NCBI RefSeq assembly: GCF_019802125.1
Contig: NZ_JAHVHT010000002.1
Coordinates: forward strand, 62,001-126,000
Reading direction: 5' to 3'
Origin: Tateyamaria omphalii
Lineage (GTDB): Bacteria; Pseudomonadota; Alphaproteobacteria; Rhodobacterales; Rhodobacteraceae
DNA length: 64,000 nucleotides
In this document: positions 26,551 through 36,163 of the stretch, in pieces
Position numbering within the stretch: the stretch's first letter is position 1
How the letters are laid out: each line of letters begins with the position of its first letter
Translations under genes and position numbers: made by a program
The notes under the pieces: model-generated
What the model was told of the DNA's origin: nothing
Databases searched by the model: none
The model's input: only the letters and a program-made list of their open reading frames with translations

Positions 26551-27552
26551 ATGTTGTGGCTTGCTGGTTTGATGGGAATAGTGGCCGTTGGTGCCGTCGG
26601 GGTCATGGACATGACCGGCACCACGGATGAGCAGGAAGACGGAACCGACGCCGACGCCAAGCCCGACACCACACCGGAAAGCGACAATGTCGCCGCGCCG
26701 TCCGAAGCGGCAACGCTACCCGACGCTCTCGAAATCGACGACCGGTCAGTCCAGGTCGATGATACGCCAACCCCGACAGAAGAACCGCTCGTTCTCGGGA
26801 CAGAGAGTGACGACAACCTGATCGGGACAGACGGGACCGACACACTGCACGGCGAAGAGGGTGACGACACGATCAACGGCGAAGCAGGCGACGATACGCT
26901 TGAGGGGGAAAGCGGTGATGACGTTATCCTTGGCAGCAGTGGCAACGACGAAATGTTTGGTCACAACGATGACGACCAACTTGATGGCGGGGATGGCGAT
27001 GATCAGATGCACGGCGGCATGGGCGACGACAGCCTTGCCGGGGGTGCTGGCGATGACGCGGTGCACGGCGGACTGGACGACGACACGCTCACCGGTGGTG
27101 CTGGGCAGGACACGCTCTTTGGTGGCTGGGGCAATGACGTCCTGAACGGGGTCGAAGACGACCCGGAGACCGAAGCGACGGACGATACGGATGACAAGGA
27201 TTTTCTGAACGGCGGCGGCGGTGACGACGTCGTGATCGCAGGACAGGCAGATGTCGTGACCGCAGGCGAGGGTGAAGACACCATCGTCGCAGGCAGTTGG
27301 TTCGACGGCGGCACGGCAGCGACGATCATGGACTTCAACGCGGACGACGACAACATCCTGCTCGTGTATGACGATCACGAGGAAGAGCCCGAAGTATCGC
27401 TGGAAGTGGACCCTGAAAACCCGGACACCATGCGCGTCATGATGAATGGCGTTGCCGTGGCAAATGTCGCCAACGGGGCGGAGATCGGTATGGACAACAT
27501 CGCCGTAATGCCGCTCAGCCTGGCACAAAGCGCGGGAATGGCGCCGCTCTGA
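26551..27552 (+). CDS. RTX-like calcium-binding repeat protein with N-terminal membrane segment
   Basis: A 333-residue, highly acidic protein. Residues 1-20 are a hydrophobic segment (MLWLAGLMGIVAVGAVGV), so it is either anchored in the inner membrane or exported by Sec. A Thr/Glu/Asp-rich linker spans about 21-75. About ten glycine/aspartate nonapeptide repeats of the GGxGxDxLx type follow, from 76 to 235 (GTESDDNLIGTDGTDTLHGE; GGDGDDQMHGG). The C-terminal domain has the DFNADDDNILLVYDD segment seen after many RTX blocks. Such repeats bind Ca2+ and fold outside the cell. Typical RTX proteins have no N-terminal signal and use type I secretion, so the N-terminal helix is unusual. A TTG start at 26509 is possible but less likely. 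Confidence 0.88.
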   Translation: MLWLAGLMGIVAVGAVGVMDMTGTTDEQEDGTDADAKPDTTPESDNVAAPSEAATLPDALEIDDRSVQVDDTPTPTEEPLVLGTESDDNLIGTDGTDTLHGEEGDDTINGEAGDDTLEGESGDDVILGSSGNDEMFGHNDDDQLDGGDGDDQMHGGMGDDSLAGGAGDDAVHGGLDDDTLTGGAGQDTLFGGWGNDVLNGVEDDPETEATDDTDDKDFLNGGGGDDVVIAGQADVVTAGEGEDTIVAGSWFDGGTAATIMDFNADDDNILLVYDDHEEEPEVSLEVDPENPDTMRVMMNGVAVANVANGAEIGMDNIAVMPLSLAQSAGMAPL

Positions 27553-27702
27553 TCCAGTCCGGTGTCGGCAAGCTGCCCGTTGCCAAGTCGCCGAATCTCT
27601 CCTATACGCGCGCATCTCCGGTCTCTTGCCGGACATTTTGGCCCCGTGCTGGACGACATCCCGGCCGGCGGCGTCTCACTCTAACCTGAAAAGGAGACAC
27701 CG

Positions 27703-27972
27703 ATGTCGATCACTGCTGAAGATAAAGCGCGCGTGATGAAGGAATACGGCACCAAGGACGGCGACACCGGTTCGCCCGAAGTCCAGGTCGCCATCCTGTC
27801 CTCGCGCATCGCCACCCTGACCGAGCACTTCAAGACGCACAAGAAAGACAACCACGGCCGCCGCGGCCTGCTGAAAATGGTTGCCCAGCGCCGCAAGCTG
27901 CTCGACTACCTCAAGGGCAAGGACGAGGCGCGCTACACCGACCTCATCAAACGTCTGGGCCTGCGCCGCTAA
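27703..27972 (+). CDS. rpsO: 30S ribosomal protein S15
   Basis: An 89-residue ribosomal protein that binds the 16S rRNA central domain. Family sequence is evident in [39 protein letters not shown] and [20 protein letters not shown]. The length is standard. A clear ribosome-binding site (AAAAGGAGA) precedes the ATG. It is followed by a strong intrinsic terminator at 28000-28031, so it does not simply read through into pnp. Confidence 0.98.
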   Translation: MSITAEDKARVMKEYGTKDGDTGSPEVQVAILSSRIATLTEHFKTHKKDNHGRRGLLKMVAQRRKLLDYLKGKDEARYTDLIKRLGLRR

Positions 27973-27999
27973 TACGGCTCATCGCTACAGTAAGATTTC

Positions 28000-28031
28000 A
28001 GGCCGCGCCTCGATGAGCGCGGCCTTTCTGT
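28000..28031 (+). terminator. Intrinsic terminator after rpsO
   Basis: A hairpin with 9-bp arms AGGCCGCGC (28000-28008) and GCGCGGCCT (28017-28025) is followed by TTCTGTTT. It lies 28 nt after the rpsO stop codon. Confidence 0.85.
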
Positions 28032-28130
28032 TTGCGCATCCTCGAAAGCACCCGCGCATAGCTGTCCGCTTCCGATGGCATCACACGCAGAAACCACCCA
28101 CTGTCAGTCTCACAAGGCACCGCGCGGCAA

Positions 28131-28149
28131 AAAACCGCCGGACGGTTTT
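28131..28149. repeat. Small perfect hairpin in the rpsO-downstream gap
   Basis: Arms AAAACCG and CGGTTTT with a 5-nt loop. The A-rich left side and T-rich right side would suit a terminator in either direction, but no gene clearly ends here. The whole gap 27973-28255 (283 bp) holds only this hairpin and the rpsO terminator. Confidence 0.5.
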
Positions 28150-28255
28150 CGGCGCACCCCGCTCTCTTGAACCGTCCCCCGAAACAGCCATCTCGATGGT
28201 GCAGGCGCAGACGTGACTGCGCGAATTGGAAACCTGTCAAGAAAGGGAATTTGCG

Positions 28256-28420
28256 ATGAACCACGAAACCAAGTCCCCGACTGCTGAAGCACGGGCAAAC
28301 ACCGCTCCACAAGACATCTCCACCTGGCTCAAAAAGCCGCTCACAATTTCCGCGCCCACTTGGGCATTCCTTGCCGCCGGACTGGTGGCGCTGGCTTTGT
28401 TCGGCCTCGCTCTGGACTAA
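28256..28420 (+). CDS. Small single-span membrane protein
   Basis: A 54-residue protein: a polar N-terminal half (MNHETKSPTAEARANTAPQD) followed by one hydrophobic helix (APTWAFLAAGLVALALFGLA) and a two-residue tail. The ribosome-binding site AGAAAGGGA stands about 7 nt before the ATG. An upstream in-frame start at 28226 is less well placed. I do not recognise the family. The gene lies between rpsO and an ASCH-like gene and has its own terminator-bounded space, so it probably has its own promoter. Confidence 0.65.
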   Translation: MNHETKSPTAEARANTAPQDISTWLKKPLTISAPTWAFLAAGLVALALFGLALD

Positions 28421-28566
28421 ACCAACGGCGGCGATGGCCTGTCTCGAAAAGCCACTGGCAGCTGTGTAATCCCTCGGGTCGGCGGGTGGGCACCTTTGCG
28501 CGCAGGCGCAAACAGAGCCACCCGGCGACGGTTGGACTCGCATACCGCGCGGCCTACCATCGCCGC

Positions 28567-29088
28567 ATGCCCACCCTGCCCCGCATCGCCCTCTCCGTCC
28601 GCCAGCCCTCAGCCTGGGCCATCATCGCGGGGCACAAACCCATAGAAAACCGCACCATGGGTTCCATCCGCGCAGGGCGTATGGGACCCGGGCGCATCGC
28701 GCTCCACGCCGCCGCCGGACTGAAGGAAGAAGAATTCCGCTACCTCTACTGGCGCCTCGAAAAACACGGCGTGCAATGCCCCCATCCGCTCGACCTGCCA
28801 CGCGGCGCCATCATCGGCTCGGTCGAGGTCACAGGCATCATCACGGACTCAGACAACGAATGGTTCGGCGGCCAAGCCGGACTGACACTGAAAGACCCAA
28901 AACCCTGCGACCCGATCGCGGCCCCGGGCGCGCTCGGCTACTTCGAGTGGTCCCCCGGCGGGACCCTCGCCCCGCCGACCCGCTGGATGCAGAAATGGGG
29001 CACCGCAACACCCGACGCCCAAACTGGCGACCTCTTTCCCGACGCGCCCATCGCCTTTGCCAAGCCGCCCAAGCGCCCCTGGTCCTGA
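28567..29088 (+). CDS. ASCH/PUA-like domain protein
   Basis: A 173-residue soluble protein. The N-terminal LSVRQPSAWAIIAGHKPIEN, with a following RT, is the typical start of ASCH-type PUA-like domains, which are predicted to bind RNA or modified nucleotides. GRIALHAAAG and DLPRGAIIGSVEVTGII follow in the expected order. The C-terminal half contains GALGYFEWSPGG. Some ASCH proteins hydrolyse modified cytidines; no activity is assured here. The ATG at 28567 is chosen because homology begins at once; the open frame continues upstream without support. Confidence 0.82.
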   Translation: MPTLPRIALSVRQPSAWAIIAGHKPIENRTMGSIRAGRMGPGRIALHAAAGLKEEEFRYLYWRLEKHGVQCPHPLDLPRGAIIGSVEVTGIITDSDNEWFGGQAGLTLKDPKPCDPIAAPGALGYFEWSPGGTLAPPTRWMQKWGTATPDAQTGDLFPDAPIAFAKPPKRPWS

Positions 29089-29203
29089 GCGCGGATGCGC
29101 CGCAGCCGCGACGCTTTCATTTGCGACCAAAGTGCTGTATGCGCGCACAATCTGAAAGCACGGCGCCCGGACCCCAGCGCCCGCAAAAAAAGATACAGGG
29201 GTC

Positions 29204-29221
29204 AGGGGGAATACGCCCCCT
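29204..29221 (+). promoter_or_regulatory. Hairpin in the pnp leader
   Basis: Arms AGGGGG (29204-29209) and CCCCCT (29216-29221) around AATACG, 36 nt before the pnp start. In E. coli a leader hairpin upstream of pnp is processed by RNase III for autoregulation. A similar role here is inference. Confidence 0.35.
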
Positions 29222-29257
29222 ACGCAAATGGCCATCCGGCCAACTTAGGAAACATGT

Positions 29258-31393
<2,136 letters not shown>

Positions 31394-31415
31394 TCCACCG
31401 CCAGTCCTACAAAAC

Positions 31416-31447
31416 AGGCCCCGGCAGCGATGCCGGGGCCTTCTTGT
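31416..31447 (+). terminator. Intrinsic terminator after pnp
   Basis: A perfect 9-bp stem GGCCCCGGC / GCCGGGGCC (31417-31425 and 31432-31440) with a 6-nt loop, preceded by AAAACA and followed by TTCTTGTTT. Confidence 0.9.
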
Positions 31448-31502
31448 TTCATGCATCCGTTTGTGGTCTCACGACCTCGACCCAAGAACACCAAGGCGCC
31501 TT

Positions 31503-32354
31503 ATGCCCAGCCTCACCGACATCCAGATCGTCACCGTCGCCTACAACAGCACCGGCGTGATCGGCGACATGCTCACCTGCGTCCCAGAAGGCGTGCAGGT
31601 GGTCATCGTGGACAACGCCAGCACCGACGCGGACACACTGGCCTCACTGGCCGCACAACACGGCGCGACCATCGTCACGAACCCGGAAAACAAAGGCTTC
31701 GGCGCCGCCTGCAACATCGGCGCCGCTCATTGCGACCGGACGTGGCTGATGTTCCTCAACCCCGACGCAAGGCTCGAACCCGGCTGCCTCGACACGCTCT
31801 GCGCGGCGGCAGACGCGCACACCAACGCCTGCGCCTTCACCCCCCGCGTCCTCGACGGCAAAGGAAAACAAGCCTTCCGCCGCCGCTCCCGTCTGCTGCC
31901 GAAAAGCAAACACTGGACCGGACCGGCACCAGAGCAGGACACGAACGTCCCACTCCTCAACGGCGCCGCGATCTTCGTAAAAGCCTCAAACTTCAACACC
32001 GTCGGCGGCTTCGACGACCGCATCTTCCTCTACCACGAAGACGACGACCTCAGCCTCCGCCTTGCAGCCGCCCACGGCCCCATCCGCTTCGTCCACGACG
32101 CCGTCGTCACACACGCCGAAGGGCGCAGCACCGCCCGCACGCCCGCCACGGCTGCCTTCAAGGCCAGGCACATGGCCCAATCGGCCATCTACACAATGGA
32201 CAAACACGGACAGTCCGGCGCCCGCACCCGCATCATCGCCCACGGCGTGATGCAACTCATCTCACCCATCAACCTGTTCTCGGCCCGCAAACGGGCCAAG
32301 GCACTGGGCTTTCTCAAAGGGGCGCTCTCCAAAGGGATCGCGCCCCAAAGCTAA
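31503..32354 (+). CDS. Glycosyltransferase family 2 protein
   Basis: A 283-residue GT-A fold transferase. The N-terminal nucleotide-sugar-binding strand is IQIVTVAYNSTGVIGDML. VVIVDNASTDADTLA carries the first aspartate, and ENKGFGAACNIG and MFLNPDARLEPG (metal-binding Asp) follow. The acceptor region is LNGAAIFVKASNF with FLYHEDDDLSLRL. This pattern is typical of rhamnosyltransferase-like GT2 enzymes. No membrane segment is seen, so it is probably cytosolic or peripheral. The start at 31503 is preferred over a GTG at 31461. It has no glycan-synthesis neighbours here. Confidence 0.92.
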   Translation: MPSLTDIQIVTVAYNSTGVIGDMLTCVPEGVQVVIVDNASTDADTLASLAAQHGATIVTNPENKGFGAACNIGAAHCDRTWLMFLNPDARLEPGCLDTLCAAADAHTNACAFTPRVLDGKGKQAFRRRSRLLPKSKHWTGPAPEQDTNVPLLNGAAIFVKASNFNTVGGFDDRIFLYHEDDDLSLRLAAAHGPIRFVHDAVVTHAEGRSTARTPATAAFKARHMAQSAIYTMDKHGQSGARTRIIAHGVMQLISPINLFSARKRAKALGFLKGALSKGIAPQS

Positions 32355-32358
32355 GGGC

Positions 32359-33009
32359 TTACTCCGGCGCCTTCGTCTTGCGCAGATACGGCAGGACCGT
32401 CTCAAACTCGCCAAACTTCGCCTTCGCATCCTCATTCGACACGCTCGGCGGAATGATCACATCCTCACCCGGCACCCAGTTCGCAGGTGTCGCCACACCT
32501 TTGGCCGACATCTGCAGACCATCCAGCGCCCGTATCACCTCGGCAAAGTTCCGGCCCACGGTCATCGGATAGGTCATCGACAGCTTCAACTGCTTGTCGG
32601 GGCCAATGATGAACACCGACCGCACGGTCGCACTGTCCGCAGGCGTCCGACCATCGGGCAGGTAGGCTTCGGCGGGCAACATATCGAACGCCTTCGAAAC
32701 CGCCAAACCATCATCGGCAATGATCGGGAACCCGGCCTTGGCCCCGGCCACCTTCTCAATGTCACCCTTCCACTTCTTGTGGTCCTCAACCCCGTCCACG
32801 GACACACCAATCACCTTGGTCCCACGCTTCTCCCACTCGTCCGCCAACTGCGCCACAGCGCCAAATTCAGTCGTGCACACAGGCGTAAAATCCTTCGGAT
32901 GCGAAAACAGAATGGCCCAGCTGTCGCCGATCCACTCATGCAGCGAAAACGTGCCGTGGTCGGTTTCGACCGTCAAATCGGGAATGGTGTCGTTGATGCG
33001 CAAACCCAT
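32359..33009 (-). CDS. 1-Cys peroxiredoxin (Prx6 type)
   Basis: A 216-residue thiol peroxidase. The peroxidatic Cys45 lies in HPKDFTPVCTTEFG, and it is the only cysteine in the protein, so this is a 1-Cys enzyme needing an external reductant. The long C-terminal dimerisation region (VNWVPG-type: TPANWVPGEDVIIPPSVSNE) is characteristic of the Prx6 subfamily. The ATG at 33009 has a GGAGG ribosome-binding sequence 5 nt upstream. It is divergent from an aldehyde dehydrogenase gene and converges with the glycosyltransferase, with 4 nt between stops. Confidence 0.96.
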   Translation of the reverse strand: MGLRINDTIPDLTVETDHGTFSLHEWIGDSWAILFSHPKDFTPVCTTEFGAVAQLADEWEKRGTKVIGVSVDGVEDHKKWKGDIEKVAGAKAGFPIIADDGLAVSKAFDMLPAEAYLPDGRTPADSATVRSVFIIGPDKQLKLSMTYPMTVGRNFAEVIRALDGLQMSAKGVATPANWVPGEDVIIPPSVSNEDAKAKFGEFETVLPYLRKTKAPE

Positions 33010-33132
33010 GATGTCCTCCATCGGGATAGTAATGTCATGGGCAACCTATGCCATCGCACGCACCATTACATCCCCCGTCTTGTGGCGGGCCCATGCAGGT
33101 GCCACATTCCATTCAAACTCAGGGAGAGACAG

Positions 33133-34572
33133 ATGCTCGAAAAACGCGATTTCTACATCAACGGCCAATGGGTCGCCCCGCAGGACGGCACTGACCACCA
33201 CGTGATCGACCCCTCGACCGAGGAGCCGACAGCCGTTATCTCGCTCGGCGGAACCAAGGACGCCGAAGCCGCCATCGCCGCGGCCAAGGCCGCCTTCCCC
33301 GCCTGGATGGCGACCCCGGTCGAAGAGCGCATCGCCCTCGTCGAAAAGCTCATCGACATCTACCAAACCCGTGGCGAAGACCTCGCCCAAGCCATGTCCG
33401 CCGAAATGGGCGCCCCGCTCGACATGGCGCGCAGCCAGCAGGTCGGCGCAGGCACATGGCACCTGAAAAACTTCATCCGCGCCGCCAAATCCTTCGACTT
33501 CATCAAGCCGCTGGGCGACCACGCCCCGAATGACCGGATCATCCACGAACCCGTCGGCGTCGCGGCCCTGATCACCCCGTGGAACTGGCCGATGAACCAG
33601 GTCACGCTCAAGGTCGGCGCGGCGGCCATCGCAGGCTGCACCATGGTCCTGAAGCCATCCGAGGAATCCCCCCTCAACGCCATGATCTTTGCCGAGATGA
33701 TGGACGAGGCGGGCTTCCCCCCCGGCGTCTTCAACCTCGTCAACGGTGACGGCCCCGGCGTCGGCACGGTCCTGTCGGGTCACCCGGACGTCGACATGGT
33801 CAGCTTCACCGGCTCCTCCCGCGCGGGCCGCCTGATCTCGAAAAACGCCGCCGACACACTCAAGCGCGTGCACTTAGAACTCGGCGGCAAAGGGGCCAAT
33901 GTCATCTTCGACGACGCGGACGAAAAGGCCGTCAAACGCGGCGTCCTGCACATGATGAACAACACCGGCCAATCGTGTAACGCGCCCAGCCGCATGCTGG
34001 TGCAACGCGGCAAATACGACGCCGCCGTCGAAGAAGCCGCCGCCGTCGCAAACAAAGTCACCGTCGGCCCCGCCAGCGAAGAAGGGCGCCACATCGGCCC
34101 GGTCGTCAACGAAGTCCAATGGACCAAAATCCAGGACCTCATCCAAAAAGGCATCGACGAAGGGGCCAAGCTGGTCGCCGGTGGCACAGGCCGCCCCGAA
34201 GGGTTCAACAAGGGCTACTACGTCCGCCCCACCGTCTTCGCAGATGTCAACAACGACATGACCATCGCGCGCGAAGAAATCTTCGGCCCCGTCCTGTCGA
34301 TCATCCCGTTCGAGACCGAGGAAGAAGCGGTTCAAATCGCCAACGACACCCCCTACGGCCTCACCAACTACGTCCAGACCCAGGATGGCGCCAGACTGAA
34401 CCGCATGGCGCAAGCGCTCCGCTCCGGCATGGTCGAAATGAACGGCACCTCCCGCGCCGCAGGCTCCCCCTTCGGCGGCATGAAACAGTCCGGCAACGGG
34501 CGCGAAGGCGGCATCTGGGGGCTCGAAGACTTCCTCGAAGTCAAAGCCGTCTCCGGCTGGGCGGCCGAATAA
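33133..34572 (+). CDS. NAD(P)-dependent aldehyde dehydrogenase
   Basis: A 479-residue aldehyde dehydrogenase of standard length. TPWNWPMNQ (148-156) is the cofactor-binding segment, Glu249 (LELGGKG) the general base and Cys282 (NNTGQSCNAPSR) the nucleophile; EEIFGPVLSIIPF follows near residue 385. The substrate cannot be read from the sequence. The start at 33133 has a ribosome-binding sequence AGGGAGAG; the open frame extends upstream through the divergent promoter without homology. The stop is followed closely by repeat copy B. Confidence 0.95.
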   Translation: MLEKRDFYINGQWVAPQDGTDHHVIDPSTEEPTAVISLGGTKDAEAAIAAAKAAFPAWMATPVEERIALVEKLIDIYQTRGEDLAQAMSAEMGAPLDMARSQQVGAGTWHLKNFIRAAKSFDFIKPLGDHAPNDRIIHEPVGVAALITPWNWPMNQVTLKVGAAAIAGCTMVLKPSEESPLNAMIFAEMMDEAGFPPGVFNLVNGDGPGVGTVLSGHPDVDMVSFTGSSRAGRLISKNAADTLKRVHLELGGKGANVIFDDADEKAVKRGVLHMMNNTGQSCNAPSRMLVQRGKYDAAVEEAAAVANKVTVGPASEEGRHIGPVVNEVQWTKIQDLIQKGIDEGAKLVAGGTGRPEGFNKGYYVRPTVFADVNNDMTIAREEIFGPVLSIIPFETEEEAVQIANDTPYGLTNYVQTQDGARLNRMAQALRSGMVEMNGTSRAAGSPFGGMKQSGNGREGGIWGLEDFLEVKAVSGWAAE

Positions 34573-34578
34573 GCCCAT

Positions 34579-34640
34579 CCTTTCTTCGGGCTGAAAATAC
34601 CTCGGGGGGAGGCCGCAGGCCGGGGGGCTGGCCCCCTCCC
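34579..34640 (+). repeat. Dispersed TTCTTCT/AAAATAC repeat, copy B
   Basis: Starts 6 nt after the dehydrogenase stop: TTTCTTCGGGCTGAAAATAC, then CTCGGGGGG and a hairpin with arms GGGGGC and GCCCCC (34623-34636). It shares its layout with copies at 11517, 46631 and 57441. It lies between convergent genes. Confidence 0.7.
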
Positions 34641-34681
34641 ACACCGGCCTCCCAACACAAACGCACCGCACAACACGGTAC

Positions 34682-34700
34682 GGCGGGGTTTCACCCCGCC
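34682..34700. repeat. GGCGG-hairpin repeat, copy 1
   Basis: A perfect hairpin with arms GGCGGGG and CCCCGCC around TTTCA, preceded by GGTAC. The GFA gene on the minus strand ends inside it: its TGA stop (34693-34691) is made from the loop. An identical 19-bp hairpin occurs at 35888-35906, with related ones at 50577 and 60179. Confidence 0.75.
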
Positions 34701-35059
34701 ACCACTTCCGCCCAAACCGGCCGATCCCCCTCATGCTCGTGAAAGGAATTCCGCACGCCGGGATCGTCATCCAGACACTGCGCATTGATTGGAAAGGACG
34801 CATCCGGCGACAACGGCTCGCCCAATGATGTCCCGCACCTCCGACAAAACGACCGGTAATAGGTAAAGGGCGGCGCAGGCACCACCGTCTCGATCTCCCC
34901 CTCCCCCGCCAGCAAGGTGAATTGATCCCTCTCAACAAACACGATGGTCGACGTGCCCAGTTTGCGGCACCGCGAGCAATGGCACGTCCCCATCATCTTC
35001 GGCTGCCCCGCGATGACAAAACGCACCGCGCCGCACATGCAACTCCCCTCGATGTCCAT
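34691..35059 (-). CDS. GFA-family zinc protein
   Basis: A 122-residue protein of the glutathione-dependent formaldehyde-activating (Gfa/CENP-V) fold. Zinc ligands are visible as CMCGAVRF (7-14), CHCSRCRK (about 26-33) and CRRCG (about 72-76). Most members of this family have no proven activity; few act on S-hydroxymethyl-glutathione. Its last codons and stop lie in the GGCGG-hairpin repeat. It is divergent from a WYL regulator with a perfect inverted repeat between them, so the regulator may control it. Confidence 0.92.
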   Translation of the reverse strand: MDIEGSCMCGAVRFVIAGQPKMMGTCHCSRCRKLGTSTIVFVERDQFTLLAGEGEIETVVPAPPFTYYRSFCRRCGTSLGEPLSPDASFPINAQCLDDDPGVRNSFHEHEGDRPVWAEVVAG

Positions 35060-35105
35060 CCGACCTCTCCACTGTTCAATGATTGCAGGACAGGTCTATC
35101 GCCCC

Positions 35106-35131
35106 CATGCTGACAGCATGATGTCAGCATG
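35106..35131. promoter_or_regulatory. Perfect inverted repeat between GFA and WYL genes (candidate operator)
   Basis: Arms CATGCTGACA (35106-35115) and TGTCAGCATG (35122-35131) with a 6-nt spacer, centred in the 105-bp divergent intergenic region. The position fits the binding site of the adjacent WYL regulator, acting on itself and on the GFA gene. Confidence 0.6.
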
Positions 35132-35164
35132 TTTCCGGCACACTCATCGCAATGGGAGCACATC

Positions 35165-35887
35165 ATGCGCCGCGGCGACCGCCTGTTCGAAATCATCGAA
35201 ATCCTGCGCAGCGCCCGCGGGCCAATCTCGGCCGACACAATCGGGCAAAAGCTCGAAGTGACCAAGCGCACCGTCTACCGCGACATCGCAGCACTCATGG
35301 CCCAGCGCGTGCCGATCCGGGGCGAGGCTGGCATCGGTTACATCCTCGAAGCCGGGTTTCACATGCCGCCGCTGATGCTGACGGCGGATGAAATCGAAGC
35401 CGCCATTCTCGGCGCGCAATGGGTCCAGACCCGCGGTGAGCCTGAGCTGGCCGGTGCAGCGAAAAACCTGATCGCCAAGATCGAAGCCGTCGCACCCGAC
35501 AGCGCGCAAACAGCCTTTGTCGCCCCGGTCACAAGCGTCGCACCGGTCGACCCCCCGACCGAGGTCCTGAGCGCCGCCGACATCCGCACCGCCATCCGCC
35601 ACCGGCGCAAGATCAGGCTGACCTATGCAGACACAAACGGCACCGAAACCATCCGCGTCATCTGGCCCCTCCTGATCGGCTACCGCGACGCGGGCCGGAT
35701 CATCGCCGCGTGGTGCGAGCTGCGTGAAGGCTTCCGTTACTTCCGAACCGAGCGGATCACGCAGGCCGACTTGCTGCCCGACAAGATCCCCCGCCGCATG
35801 GATCTCCTGCGATCCGAATGGCGCGCCGCGTTGGACGCAGAACGCGCAACATTCCTCGAAAAGAGCCCCGGAACAGAAACGCCGTAA
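35165..35887 (+). CDS. HTH/WYL-domain transcriptional regulator (YafY family)
   Basis: A 240-residue regulator. The N-terminal HTH_11 winged helix spans about 1-60 (MRRGDRLFEIIEILRSA; TKRTVYRDIAALMAQRVPIR). The C-terminal WYL domain is about 140-225 (IRHRRKIRLTYAD; RVIWPLLIGYRDAGRIIAAW; FRYFRTERI). WYL domains are thought to bind nucleotides or small ligands. The start at 35165 is preferred over one at 35129, which overlaps the inverted repeat. It is divergent from a GFA gene, a pairing often seen for this family. Confidence 0.92.
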   Translation: MRRGDRLFEIIEILRSARGPISADTIGQKLEVTKRTVYRDIAALMAQRVPIRGEAGIGYILEAGFHMPPLMLTADEIEAAILGAQWVQTRGEPELAGAAKNLIAKIEAVAPDSAQTAFVAPVTSVAPVDPPTEVLSAADIRTAIRHRRKIRLTYADTNGTETIRVIWPLLIGYRDAGRIIAAWCELREGFRYFRTERITQADLLPDKIPRRMDLLRSEWRAALDAERATFLEKSPGTETP

Positions 35888-35906
35888 GGCGGGGTTTCAC
35901 CCCGCC
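35888..35906. repeat. GGCGG-hairpin repeat, copy 2
   Basis: Identical 19-bp hairpin to copy 1 (arms GGCGGGG and CCCCGCC, loop TTTCA), preceded by GTAA that includes the WYL stop codon. It lies between the convergent WYL and rluA genes. Confidence 0.75.
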
Positions 35907-36163
35907 GCGCCCGCCAAAATTCACCAAATCTCAACATGTCTTAACGCCAAGGCTCACGTAAACAGTCCGTTAACGGGATCCAGCCAGCCACGCAGACTCA
36001 AAACGCGCAGTTTCATCGCCAAAATGTGCACTTTCCGCAAAACCCACCGAAAACGGCCCATTCCAGGCCTCGCAAAACGCGCAGTTTCGGGCCCAAATTT
36101 CGCAGTTTAGCCTCGCACATCGCACCGCACGCCGCGTTAACCCCACCGCACGATGCCCCAGGA
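35907..36163. other. Gene-free gap with a repeated 16-mer
   Basis: No gene is visible. The gap is less GC-rich than its surroundings and contains a 16-bp direct repeat, CAAAACGCGCAGTTTC, at 35999-36014 and 36073-36088. A partial third copy (TTTCGCAGTTTAG) is at 36098-36110. GTTAAC occurs at 35969 and 36136. Confidence 0.5.

Noticed and set aside
27998-28543. 181-codon minus-strand open frame near rpsO
   Set aside because: It crosses the rpsO terminator and the small membrane-protein gene, has no homology and no ribosome-binding site.
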